64,000 nucleotides of DNA from Eupeodes corollae. Lineage: Eukaryota > Arthropoda > Insecta > Diptera > Syrphidae. Below, piece after piece: positions 1-11,089 of this stretch (positions within the stretch are counted from its first letter, which is position 1; each line of letters begins with the position of its first letter). The translations under genes were made by a program, and so were the position numbers. The stretch lies in contig NC_079147.1 of the NCBI RefSeq assembly GCF_945859685.1, positions 303,798,485 through 303,862,484 on the forward strand, read 5' to 3'. The notes below the pieces were generated by a model, which was given only the letters and a program-made list of their open reading frames with translations, was not told where the DNA came from and did no database searches.

Positions 1-127
1 TCCGGAAAAAAAGGCCTGTGAAGTTACTTTTTCCGTGGAACGTCCACTAGCACAGTCAGAAAAAAGAAGTTACAAAAAAAAAGTAATATAGAAAAAAATA
101 GTTTTCAAGAGCCAGAGGATCCGGCTA

Positions 128-176
128 TATGTATGTATATAGCTCCGTCCAGAGGACGCAGCTATATACATACATA
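128..176. repeat. short near-perfect fold-back (23-bp stem, 3-nt loop)
   Basis: Arms 128-150 and 154-176 are reverse complements at 22 of 23 positions (single C-C mismatch at 145/159) around the loop AGA. The inner arm carries CGTCC/GGACG and the outer arm is a TATG/TATA run. The element may be a transposon terminus, a small structured RNA or a replication fold-back artefact; nothing around it decides. Confidence 0.8.
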
Positions 177-2215
177 CATCCATGCCTTCGCTACGTACTC
201 GACGATACGAGGATTTATTGCCCTAAATCTCTTTTCTTTTGCTTTTTTTTGTTTCAAATTATTATTTCATTTCTTCTTATATATAGTTTTATTAAATTTC
301 ATTTAATTTCTATTATTTAATTTCTATAAACATATATTTAGTTATTTATTCGATTTTTTTCTTACCTTTTTGTTTTTTCCTTGTTACATTTATTTAAATA
401 TTGTTTGGTTCTTTTTTTCAAATTTATGAAAATTTGCGTTAGTGTTTTTTTGTAATTTCTAAGTTTCATTGTGATATTGAAATTTCAGCGATTTTGTTTT
501 TTTTTTTTTGTTTATTTCGATCAGGGAAGGAGTCGCCAGTGCGAAGAGAGGTTCCTCTTACGTCCCTCGCGACGCAATATTTTGCATCCCCCCTATTTTG
601 TCCAGCCGCAACGAGCTCTTTGTAGGTAGGGAATTAGGGTCCGATTAGGGATAACAATAAAAAAAAAACTAATAGTAAACGCTTCAGATACGGGACGCTG
701 GAGAAGCAAAGATTCGCCGCGTGGCTCCGGCGATTAAAGCTCCCGTTGTTGTTTTTTGTTGTTGTGTGGAACCTAAGAAGAAATTTCCCTAAGTGTTTTG
801 TTCTTTACTTCTTTGGTCTTTGTGTTGCACGTAATAGCCGTAATAAGGAATTCCTAGATTCAGCTAATAAAATAGTTAAGAGTCTTTGTACATACGATGC
901 TATGAATCAAGTGTGTTTTTTTTTGGTTGGGATTCAAATTTAAAAATGGAATAGGAAGTTATTTCCAGGGGGTGCGGTGTGGGTGACTTAATTTTAGGTT
1001 TGGCGGAAATGTAGTTCCACGGTAGTGAACTTTCCTGGGTCCGCTTTTGGGTAATCCGAAAACCAGTCCGAGTGGATTCCAGGAAGGGTTGGTAAAGGCC
1101 GTGAAGTCATCAGCGGCCGCCGAGAAAAGTGAACGAAGTGGTGGTAGTGCACAATTAACTTAAAATATCCGGCATGATTTGTTTTTGTAAAGAGGTGAGT
1201 TCCGTTTACGGTAGCAAGACCCCCCTAACATCAGACGAGCTCAGCTGTGCACCGCAAGCATGCTGCAGCTACCGTAACGGACATTCCTTCCTCCTCCCCA
1301 ATCCCTATCCTAGTTCCCATCCCAAAGTTACCTTCTTCGACCGACCCTATTCTACCCATACCTATCCCATTTGCTTAACGACAATTGGCCCCCAACCCCG
1401 TTAGGAGATAACTCCCAAAGTCATTAGAGGGTGTCTTACCTCCAGACAAATGGTACCCTACTCCTATACCAATGCCTCCCGATACCTTTTCTCCTTCCTA
1501 TCTCCTTTTCCTCTTTCTTCCTCCCCACCTCATTATAAATCCTTATCAAAATTTAAACAACATTTAAGTGCCTTTTCCTTATCCGTAATCAGATGTACTT
1601 GGTCTATCGAGGAATGTTTATTTTGAAAGCAAAACTGATGGCTTTAAGTCAGTCTATATTTTCTATTATTTTGCTGAACTTTTTCGGTACCAATTTTTCA
1701 CATATACGATGTTATTCTGTTTTTGAAACTGCATCAATTTTCCAATGATGAGGCATGATTTTGGGAGGCTATTGAAAACATTATTCTTTCAAAATCACAT
1801 GGTTATTACTTCCTTGAGCGTGATAAATAGATTTTCACATTCGGTAAATGTTCAGGGAAAAGATCAGTTTTTTGTTTCGGGTATCTGATCTATTTCCAAT
1901 GTTGAGACGATCTTGTGTCTGGAGCATTACTTAGAACCATCCTTCGTCATAATTTTCAGGAATGTACTCACTACTCAGCGATTTTTAAACTTACAGGTTC
2001 TTTTTTTGTTCGTTTTTAAGACGTTAAGAATCTGCCTTTAAGTGAGAAAAATGTATGTATTTACAATTTTCTTTACAATTTACCTTGAAAATCTTTAATT
2101 CAAAAGTTCATGCGTGAATCTTAAAATTATTGTTTTGTCTTGATTTTCAGCAAAGAAAAAGACTAGTTTAAAAAATGCATTATTCGATTTTCTTTACTAA
2201 TTTAACTAACAACTT

Positions 2216-2221
2216 TTTATT
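2216..2221 (-). terminator. possible polyadenylation signal of the CDIN1 homologue
   Basis: AATAAA read on the minus strand 6 bases after the TGA. The very short spacing is unusual but workable; other candidates may lie further downstream in this AT-rich DNA. Confidence 0.35.
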
Positions 2222-2226
2222 AAGTA

Positions 2227-3296
2227 TCACGTATTTAAAAACTCCAAATGTTCGAGGCTGGGAAAGTCAGCGAGTATTATAAGGCCGGGCCCGTTTTCTT
2301 TCAAATGAACAATCTCTTCATGGTAACCAAACCAATAAATGACTATCCCAGGACCAAACCTAGAAAGAATATCATCAATTTTAAAATACTCTCCTTTACT
2401 CCATTAGGAGTTCCTCATATTATTTTATTTCTAACCTGTTGCTATAACTAGAAAGCTGTGAGTACAGGTACCTTCGATGGGTTTTGGCATCGCCAAAAAG
2501 CGCCTTACTCTCTATCCAATTCACAACACAGCCTTTGTACAAGCAAGGAAGCACCAGTTTAAGATCGGGGGTCTTATCGAACCCCGTCCGTCGGAGGTCG
2601 TTCTCATCGAAGAATGCCATCTTCGCATCCGTGGCCATTTTTTTCAGCTGAATACAAGAATCCAAAGGAATTTGAGCTTTAGAAAATATTGTGTCAAAGA
2701 AATGTCCTACCTTAACTTCATATTCCTCCCCAAGGCACCTTCTTCGTATATCAACAACAGGTCCCTCTTGATTATCACTCAACGTACATTGTCTAACATT
2801 TCCCGCCAATTTTTCGTCCTCGATTAAATTCGGTTTCTTCATTAACTCGGCTATATCACTCTTCTGGAAGTCTTTGTACCTTTCTTGTAAAATTATTCGA
2901 CAAAGTATCACGGGCGACATTCGTTCCGAACAGGCTATATCGATGAGTATGTTATTATTAAAACTATGTGCTGATTTGTCTTCAAATCTGAAAGAGAATC
3001 CACAGAAAATCATTAGTTTCTTTGGCTAAATGAACGAATGATTAATCTTGCTCGTGGGTTGCTTACATTCTAAGGAGCCTTACGGCATTTGCTTGATAAT
3101 TACTAAAATGAATTTTTGTGCGTAGTCCCATCTCGGTGACTAGGATACTTTTGAGGGTTTGTCGATGGATCTCGGGGAATCTTTGTTCCATTTCCAATTC
3201 ACAGTCGATAGCGAGTCCTCGGTAATTATGAATGAAATCTAGAATTGTACTATATTGCTCATGGTTTAGGATTGTTTTCTTTGCTGTGTCAGTCAT
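2227..3296 (-). CDS. CDIN1: CDIN1 (C15orf41)-type PD-(D/E)xK nuclease homologue
   Basis: Three exons on the minus strand: 3067-3296, 2436-2987 and 2227-2359. Donors are AAT/GTAAG and CAG/GTTAG; acceptors end TTTCAG and TTCTAG. Exon lengths 230, 552 and 133 close to 304 codons plus TGA. The protein aligns by eye with human CDIN1 (281 aa) along its length: an N-terminal helical region around QRFPEIHRQTLKSI, then LIDIACSERMSPVILCRIIL, the nuclease core, and the C-terminal FGPGIVIYWFG. Likely catalytic residues are D218 in KTPD and E236/K238 in WIESK, fitting a PD-(D/E)xK fold. In humans CDIN1 partners Codanin-1 and is linked to congenital dyserythropoietic anaemia; its exact substrate is not settled. 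An AATAAA on the minus strand (2216-2221) lies just past the stop. The start is the first ATG of exon 1; a longer upstream exon cannot be excluded. Confidence 0.9.
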
Positions 3297-4171
3297 TGTT
3301 TTAGCATTTTATTTAACAAAGTTTAGTTATTTTGTTAATTTTGTTTTCGTTTTTATTTTGGGTTTAGGTTTACTTGAGGAATTTTTAAAGTTATGCGTTT
3401 ACAAAGGAGAATTTTTTTGTTACAAGAAATCAGCTGTTGAATGTCAATTTTTGATAATGTAGTAGATTTTCGCAATTAGGGTATGATTCCCTATTAGTGG
3501 GAGAAATTACAAAATAATAGTGTACTTGGCAAAATTGAGCTCGGCTACATTAAACAGATTTTTCGATAAGAAGCAAAGTGAGATACAAAAATAAGGCAAA
3601 CGCTTGTGCAGTTGTGAAGAAAATGAATTTTTGGCAGCACAACACCGAGAATTTGAAAAATGTGCATTTTGCGTTAAAAGCAGCAAAAATGCTACACGTA
3701 AATCACTTTACCCAAACTCGCATGTAGGGTGTTCAGACGATGTGCGGAATCTGTTCCAAAAGCAGCACATTTGTCTAAAAAAAAAGTCAAGTATCAATGG
3801 GTTTGATTGAAGAATATTAAGAACATAAGCCGCCAACAATTTGGTATTAGGCAATAATGGATGCGCAGTGATCTTCGAATATTGACAGATTTTTGTCAAA
3901 TAGTTTTAATCAATTTTCTATCAACCATGTAAACACCCAGTTTTATCTGTCAAAAGTGATAGACATACAAAATTAAAGTCAATCGTCGGCAAAACGACTT
4001 TTTGGAATCGTTCGTACTCGTCTAAACACCTAATTTCTTCTATTTTCAAACAATTGGGTGATTGTCTATTAATTGGATATTTGATAATGTTCTTCCCAAA
4101 CAACATCATCCAATTTCAAATTGTAAGAAACTTTTTAATCATGGTCAACCCTGTAGATAGACAATCATTAA
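3297..4171. other. intergenic, no gene recognised
   Basis: AT-rich DNA upstream of the CDIN1 homologue and presumably holding its promoter. Open frames at 3604-3810 (plus) and 3921-4109 (minus) have no recognisable domain. The latter abuts a transposon relic, so this may be decayed transposon sequence. Confidence 0.4.
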
Positions 4172-4440
4172 GTGAAAGATACAAAATTACCAGGTGATTT
4201 TATACTAACAAACTGTAATATTTGGATAAAATCAATAAACGGACAATTTCCACTTGATAGAAAATTGGAAAGTGTCAACTTATTGGATGCTATTGGAAGA
4301 CTTTTGACAGATCGGCCAACATTGAAAAATCTTGCAATCTTGTATACTAAGCTTCAAACGAATATACGACCAATCATTCCCGCTTCGGACCGACTAATAT
4401 TGACTCTTCGTTTCTTGGCTATGAAAACAAAATGTCATTC
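4172..4440 (+). mobile_element. PIF/Harbinger-type transposase relic (N-terminal fragment)
   Basis: The plus-strand frame ends in a segment of the form YTKLQTNIRPIIPASDRLIL followed by TLRFLA. This matches the conserved stretch that precedes the DDE domain in PIF/Harbinger transposases and domesticated relatives (pattern I.PAHERLAVTLRFLA). The frame then runs into the duplicated SINE/LINE block at 4436. No DDE catalytic domain follows, so this is a broken fragment. Confidence 0.55.
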
Positions 4441-4567
4441 CAGTGAACATAATCTCTACTGATATGCAAATTTGCTTTGTCATGTTTTTGTATCACCACA
4501 AATGCTGGCACAAGTACGCAAACTGTCAAAAAAATATAAGAAGATCTTCATACGATATGCCAAAAAG

Positions 4568-4774
4568 CCGTAGCACCCGTTACATGATGGTTAGGCGTTG
4601 GACTGTCATGCCAGAGGTCTTGGGTTCGATGCCTGCCTATGTCAACTATAGTTTTATTCACAAATTCTAAAAGAGCTATTCTTGTCATGAAAAGTGCCTT
4701 CTCAAATTAGCTGTTCCGATTCGGCTTAAAACTGTAGGTCTCCTCCATCCCTGACAATAGTACTCATACACAGG
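4568..4774 (+). mobile_element. tRNA-derived SINE, copy 1
   Basis: Begins with a tRNA-like head, CACCCGTTACATGATGGTTA, with a box-A-like region and a box-B-like GGTTCGATGCC, as in RNA polymerase III promoters. The body shares GTCATGAAAAGTGC and GATTCGGC with the other copies. The 3' end is cut after ACACAGG, where LINE sequence follows. Confidence 0.75.
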
Positions 4775-5060
4775 CTCAAAAGCTCTCAGCATGCTTATCT
4801 TAAGGGCAAATCTACGGAGACTGCCCTCCATGAGGTAGTGCGTGCTGTAGAACAAACAATCCATTACTAAGAATTTACTCTTGCCACCTTCCTAGACATA
4901 GAAGGTGCTTTTAATAACGTCTTTACCGAATCCATAGAAGAATCGCTCGTTAAGTTCGGTGTAGAAGACTTCATTTTAATTTTTTTCCATTTTTTTTGCA
5001 AAATAAGCTAAACTGGAAACTAAATATTGAAGTACGGGTTAAGAAAGCCTGTGTTGCCTT
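4775..5060 (+). mobile_element. LOA/R1-like LINE reverse-transcriptase fragment (duplicated part)
   Basis: Reads SSQHAYLKGKSTETALHEVV, a stop, then FLDIEGAFNN, the fingers and motif A of a non-LTR reverse transcriptase of the LOA/R1 type. It is a second copy of 5541-5820. Confidence 0.7.
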
Positions 5061-5192
5061 CATTCCAGTGAACATAATCTCTACTGATATGCAAATTTGC
5101 TTTGTCATGTTTTTGTATCACCACAAATGCTGGCACAAGTACGCAAACTGTCAAAAAAATATAAGAAGATCTTCATACGATATGCCAAAAAG

Positions 5193-5399
5193 CCGTAGCA
5201 CCCGTTACATGATGGTTAGGCGTTGGACTGTCATGCCAGAGGTCTTGGGTTCGATGCCTGCCTATGTCAACTATAGTTTTATTCACAAATTCTAAAAGAG
5301 CTATTCTTGTCATGAAAAGTGCCTTCTCAAATTAGCTGTTCCGATTCGGCTTAAAACTGTAGGTCTCCTCCATCCCTGACAATAGTACTCATACACAGG
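5193..5399 (+). mobile_element. tRNA-derived SINE, copy 2 (duplicate of copy 1)
   Basis: Sequence matches copy 1 at an offset of 625 bases and lies in the duplicated block A. It is followed directly by LINE reverse-transcriptase sequence at 5400, showing the original SINE/LINE junction. Confidence 0.75.
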
Positions 5400-6000
5400 A
5401 GTGTATTGTATTGGAAAGTGGGTAGGCGAGGTCACGAATCCGTGAAGGATTTCAGACCAATAAGCTTAACATCTGTTGTGCTTAAAACCTTGGATCGCAT
5501 TCTTGATTACCATAATAGAGAAATCCTAGTTGGACGACCTCTCAAAAGCTCTCAGCATGCTTATCTTAAGGGCAAATCTACGGAGACTGCCCTCCATGAG
5601 GTAGTGCGTGCTGTAGAACAAACAATCCATTACTAAGAATTTACTCTTGCCACCTTCCTAGACATAGAAGGTGCTTTTAATAACGTCTTTACCGAATCCA
5701 TAGAAGAATCGCTCGTTAAGTTCGGTGTAGAAGACTTCATTTTAATTTTTTTCCAGTGCAAAATAAGCTAAACTGGAAACTAAATATTGAAGTACGGGTT
5801 AAGAAAGCCTGTGTTGCCTTCTACGCCTGCAGCAAAACTTTCGGCAAAAAGTTGGGACTTCAGTCGAAGATGATTTTATAGACGTACACAGCCGTAGTAC
5901 GTCCAATCTTAACATATAGTTCGATTGTGTGGTGGCCTGCTCTTAGCAAAGCCTATATTATTGATAAGCTTGCGTGGCCACAGGGGCCATGCGTACTTGC
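5400..6000 (+). mobile_element. LOA/R1-like LINE fragment (reverse transcriptase to post-RT region)
   Basis: The plus strand encodes FRPISLTSVVLKTLDRILD, then SSQHAYLKGKSTETAL and FLDIEGAFNNV, and after an internal deletion a post-RT segment including RPILTYSSIVWWPALSKAY. The YADD motif is missing and there are in-frame stops, so it is dead. The related but distinct copy at 60400-61735 (minus) has YADD and part of an RNase H domain. Confidence 0.75.
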
Positions 6001-7619
6001 CCAACGGACGCTTTAAACGTTATTTTGGATCTTCTACCAATCAACCTTTTTATTAAATATATAGTTTCCTGTAGCGCTGTTAGGCAGAAGGAATCAAACA
6101 GCTGGTTGTCAAAACCTTATGGTCACAGCAACACAACGAAATTGATTCCCTCAGGTCAAGTGTCTCGGTAGACACTGACTACTGCACTCCTACTTTGAGC
6201 CTTTTGTATTTTGTAAAACCCCATATTATTTTGTATGTCAATATTATACGAATTTCCCAATTTCGTCGATGAGACTAACTCCAAGGAACGTTTTATAATC
6301 AATAATTGAATAATACAAAATTTAAGAAGCTATAACTTCCTCAATTTGGGTGAAAATTTGTATGGATAACTTTAAATAAGAGTGTTTGCTCAACAAAAAA
6401 AGAAATTCATGACGATTACACACTTCCGGATAGATCCGGAGTATTTTTTGACACTTTTACTTTAGTAGAACTATTAAAAGCGAGATTTAATTTCCTCCTT
6501 ATTCCGCCTTTTTATCAGATTCTATAGTTAATGGTTAATGAGATTATTGAACGCTAACATCTTAATGTAAAAAACTGTTCTAGTATCGTTAGAAAAACAG
6601 AATATTCTTAATGAATTTTTGCACAATAAATAAATAAAAAAGGTTAAAAGGTTTTGGTAAGACTGTCTAGTCTAGCTAATTGTTTCTCAAGTGCTATGAA
6701 GGAGAACAACAGTTTTAATACCCAAACGATTTATTTGTGAGAGCATCTTACATTACAAGAATTAATTTTCTATTCTCAGAGTTTTGACACAAAAATAAGA
6801 AAGTTTGTTTATATTTCTCAGAGTTATTTTAAAAAAAAAAACCTATGCCAAGTGTATTACATATTGAAAAATTGTGTGTGAATTTTCAATTTGATTACAT
6901 TTTGACACTAAAGTGGGTTAATATTTTTCCTGAGCAATAAAATGTCGCTAAGGACTGCGCCGACATTAACTATATTATTTTTAAAATAAATTCAATTAAT
7001 ACAAATTTTACATTATTTACATAACCCGAACAGAGCTAAAATTGACCGTGTATGGGGAAACTGAGGTGGCTTGGTTTTGCTATGTCAAAGCATTTAGATT
7101 TTTAGCAAGTCAAAAATCAATGAACCTGATCAAATAAACCAAGGCTTGGCTCTAGCATAAGTGAGAAATAGAGCGATCCAAGTAGTTCTGTCAGATTTCA
7201 AAATTTCAGTTTGCCATCTAACAAGAAGGAAACGAATCTTTATATCTTTTAAATTCCTCTGTTCTGATGTCAACTTAAAAACAGAAAATATTGAATACAG
7301 AAAGCATTTTTAGTCATGTGTTTCTAAATACAAATTTCGCATTTAAGAATTTGGAAAGAGTCCAATTATATTGCAAAGAGACATTGTATCGATTATAAGA
7401 ACACTGGCATAGACCTTTGCATTCACTTTGTCACCTAAAAAGAAAGCATTTAAATTTAATAGCCCCTCTATTTGCGTTATAGTTCGATTTACTAAATATA
7501 TTGCACAATGTCACTGTAGTCTCATACTTGTACGACTTAAACTAAAATTTGACTGACTAAGAGATAATATTGACCCATTAATAATGTCAACTATAAAACA
7601 AAACTATAAAAATAATTCC
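6001..7619. other. intergenic, AT-rich, nothing recognised
   Basis: No coding frame of note, no RNA gene and no strong repeat structure seen. It lies between the end of one LINE relic and the 3' side of the next; parts may be LINE 3' untranslated sequence. Confidence 0.4.
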
Positions 7620-9150
7620 TTGGATTGGTGAGTGTTGAAAGGTTTATTAAAGCAAGCCTTTGAGAGTAAGAGGGAATGTTTGTTCATGCGACCATGGAAG
7701 AAAACGAAGGAAAAAATGCATTAATCTTCTCTGAATTACTTCAAGTCTTGTTGTATGAACTGAGTAGAAAGGTGACCACACATCACAATTTTATTTAGGA
7801 ATTGGTCTCACAAATGAAACAACAAGCAGCTTAAAAACGTAAGGGTGACGGAAATCGCGACCAAATCTCTTTACGAATTCTACGATCCTATTAACTTTCT
7901 TAATTATATGGTTTAAATGCTCATTAAAAGTTAACTTAGGATCAAGAATAACACCTTAATCAGAAAACACTGTGACTTTACTTAGGTAAATGGCAGGTAT
8001 CAAACGTGCAATTAAAATCAAGGAAAACTTTTTTCTTGTAAAACTCATGGTTTACACTGGTCAACATTCAAAACGAGATAATTTTTACTGTACAATTCCC
8101 AAATTTTACCAAATTTTCTTGCAAAAGTAATTAGTCAGAAGCTGATCTTAAACTTTTGAAAAGCTTAATGTCATCAGCATTAATAACGCCGAACAAATTT
8201 CTTATGATCGAAAACAAGTCATTTATAAATAAAATAGACAAAATTGAGCCTAAATGGCTTCTTTGAGAGTCGTCCAAATTTACAAAAAATTGATATGAAT
8301 ACTCCTTACGAAATACAATGCTGTAGATTCTATTTTTTTAAAGATGAGTTCCAATTTAAGAAGTTGTTGTTAAAAACTTGATTGTTTATTTTTGAAATGT
8401 ATTGTGACACAACTTGTCAAAGCCTTTACTAAAATCACTAAATACTTAATCGATTTATCTAGGTTTTTCAAAAACATCTTAATAAAAGGATGTGAAGTTA
8501 AGTAAATAAGTAACTGTAGGTCTCTTCTTCACAAAACCATTCAGATTATCACATTTACTTGAAGTACATTATAAGGAAAGCACATTACATACAATAGAGA
8601 CACGAACATATTCGATATCACACATAATTAACTTCATTTTTAGGATGAGGAAAATTTACGTCAGAAGAGGAGTAAGAACTGTTTATCATTTGTAACAGTG
8701 AAAGCTTCTTTGAAGAAGTTTGCAAACATGTTTGCGTTAACCTTAGGTTCATGACTAGTTGTCCAATATTGGTAAAAAGGATTCTGACTTGTAACATGGT
8801 TGTTCGGTCTATTCACAAATTCAAGAATTATGTCACCAACGGCTCGGAACGATGACAAATGCAGTACATGGAAAACAGAATCGGGGACACGAATGCACAA
8901 CTTTTTCAACGTTTTTAATGGATGTGGTTCACAATTTTTCTGACAAATAACGAAGGCATTTGTTCAAGAGGCAAGTTTAGACAAAAATAAAACAACTCTA
9001 GGTCCAGATAAAATAGGAGTTGACCCATTAATTTGATAATTACCATTATTTGTACATTTCGGAGCGACATATGGCGGAAGTTGTATTGATGATGATTGCA
9101 CAACTGTGGTAAATCAGAAACAATCGAAAGAGATGTCGGCGATAATGGAG
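7620..9150 (-). mobile_element. Jockey/CR1-type LINE relic, antisense
   Basis: Reading the minus strand from 9150 down: a linker segment with NANMFANFFKEAFT (pre-RT region, about 8700-8760), then at about 8130-8280 a motif-B-like SHLGSILSILFINDL and the active-site box as NADDIKLFKSL (Tyr of YADD replaced by Asn), then at about 7800-7960 GVILDPKLTFNEHLNHIIKK and VKRFGRDF. That order is typical of Jockey/CR1 reverse transcriptases. Frameshifts and a missing motif A show it is inactive. Confidence 0.75.
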
Positions 9151-9396
9151 ACAAAAATACGACGGGTAAAGATGTTGTTGCGTTTCCGTTAAAGCTAAAA
9201 TTAACAATGAGTCATATGCAAAAATATAGGTTCAAGCTCTTTACTCACTTTTCTGAGAACATTCTAATACTGGTATGCAAAAAAAATACAGGGACCGAGA
9301 ATGAGGATTTTTCTGCGTTTAGAAGAAGATCCTGGATTTCAAAGGGGTGTTGTCATTAGTGTCAATCTATCAACGATATCTTCGGTTGCACAGGAA

Positions 9397-9661
9397 ATAA
9401 ATAAATAAATAAATTGGGTGGCGCAACAGTCCATTGAGAACCACGGCCTAGTGACTTACAACTCTCAACCATTCCTGTGTGTCAGGAATGGAAGGGACCC
9501 ACAATTTTAGGCCGAATCCGAACGGCTAGTTTGAGAAAGCTCTTTTTCATGACAAGAATTACTCTTGAAGGATTTGTCAATTCCTCGCAAGAGGCAGTAC
9601 CCGCGAAAATTATTTGCATGACAGTCCAACGCACTAACCATCATGCCACGGGTACTACAAC
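9397..9661 (-). mobile_element. tRNA-derived SINE, copy 3
   Basis: The minus-strand copy starts with the shared head (GTGGCATGATGGTTAGTGCG), includes the GTCATGAAAAAGAGC and GATTCGGCC body, and ends in GGAATGGTTGAGAGTTGTAA and an ATTT-type tail (AAATAAATAAAT on the plus strand). The box-B segment between the GTCATGC and the GGGTACTG parts is missing, so this copy probably could not drive polymerase III transcription. Confidence 0.75.
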
Positions 9662-9689
9662 CGCAAAGGATACTACTCAATAAATGCAC

Positions 9690-11089
9690 AGGCTACGTGC
9701 AACGCGTATCAAAAATGATTTTATGATTTTAAGCATAGCATCTCTTTTTCTTGCTTTAAAACTGGTAACTGCGACTTCTCCAGTAAAACTTTATTTAGTT
9801 TCAGTTACTAGAAATTCACATAGATGGTCAGTATTATTGTTTATAATTTCACTTTCATTTTCGCTTTGAGAAGACATTTTTCCTTCTTGACTCGCCAAAG
9901 AGCTTTGTGATCATTCTCATTTCACTGAGTGGAAACTGTAGAGAGTGTACTCGTTTTTTGCATATGAATCAGAGTCCGTTTAAGTTCGTAAGGTCTGACT
10001 CTGAGAACTTTCTCATACCCAATCAATAAATATAAATATGGTGGCTTTCTTCAATATTTGGTTAACATCGGAATTTTCGTCATTTCTTTTTTAAGACGGT
10101 GCTTCATTGCTTCCTTTCAAATTTGGAATTCAAATTTTTGTGTTTCCATTATAAAATTGTGGAGGTGCAGTTTTTTATCAACTTTGTCAGTGAAATATAA
10201 TAATTGTTTTTTTTGATTTTCTAACTGTTTAATGTTTTGCAGAACAATATTATTATTAGCAAACGGGTTGCATTCGCCGAAGAAACAGTAAAATGATCTT
10301 TGTTCATTAAAAAGCTACTAAACGGAGCGTCAATACATTGAACATGAAAAATTATTTCTGTTCAAGAAACACTGTGGGGAAACGTTTCCTGCATAACTGC
10401 AAACTGTGATCACAATATTTTAAATTTCAAGAAAACGTAGTTTTTAAAAATAAATTACTTCAGCTGCAAAGACAGGCCTAAAAATAGAAATATACCACTT
10501 CCACAATCATATTGTGATATAAACTTTTTCATGCAACTTATGTTTTATGTAACCTACCCCTCAATAATCAACCACAAATTGTACTAGATCGAATGCAAAA
10601 ACAAAATTCAAAAAAATCAGTCGTCGTGTGTCATCCGCAAAGAGAGAGTACTATTTTATTTAGTTTTAAGATAAAAAGTAAAATGAAAACTTGTCAACAG
10701 TTTTTTATTTTTTAAATTTTACGTTTTCTCCTGTAAAATAGTTTCGAAATAGTTGTTTTTTGATTTTAAGGTGAACTTAAATATCTAAATTGCATAATAT
10801 CTTTATTTATAAATTCGAAAACTCCATAAATTCGCATGAAAATTCTAAATTAAAACAGATGTTCGTTCGTTCTTTTTATCGAAAAAGTGAAGAAAAGAAA
10901 AAAGAAGCAAAAACCAAAAACCAAAAAACCAACTAATAAAAAGCCTTAGGGCTTTTTATGTTTTTTCTTTTTACCATTTATTTATAACAAATTCCGTAAA
11001 TTATTCATGATCTGTTTTGTTTTCGGTTTACATTTTGTTTCTAGTGCCGTTTTAGAAATTTAAGTAACTAACAAACAAAATATCCAACC
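9690..11089. other. intergenic and 5' flank of the next gene
   Basis: AT-rich, with no protein-like frame or recognisable repeat apart from short A/T runs. It must contain the promoter of the gene starting at 11090. I saw no convincing TATA/Inr pair. Confidence 0.4.

Larger units (their letters stand above)
1..2226. other. intergenic DNA with GC-richer patches and hairpins, no gene recognised
   Basis: No open frame here resembles a known protein. The stretch is mostly poly-T and AT-rich, with two GC-richer patches at about 520-730 and 960-1420. The second contains a good splice-donor sequence (GAG followed by GTGAGT, GT at 1195-1196), so it could be part of an untranslated exon or of an old transposon leader; I cannot decide. 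A near-perfect hairpin lies at 128-176 and a weaker inverted repeat at 1202-1280. Short open frames in this stretch have low-complexity translations and are not supported as genes. Confidence 0.5.
4436..5820. repeat. nested tandem duplication of a SINE+LINE block
   Basis: Segment A (4436-4774, containing a SINE) recurs essentially unchanged at 5061-5399. Segment B (4775-5060, LINE reverse-transcriptase fragment) recurs at 5541-5820 with only a small length change in a T-run near 4990 versus 5755. The order is A, B, A, X, B, where X (5400-5540) is extra LINE sequence missing from the first copy. The near identity means a recent duplication or a read/assembly error. Confidence 0.85.

Noticed and set aside
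746..943. Open frame of 65 codons, with another at 1174-1404
   Set aside because: No recognisable domain and no conserved-looking composition; the second contains the splice-donor candidate and is Pro-rich from a CCCTA-type sequence.
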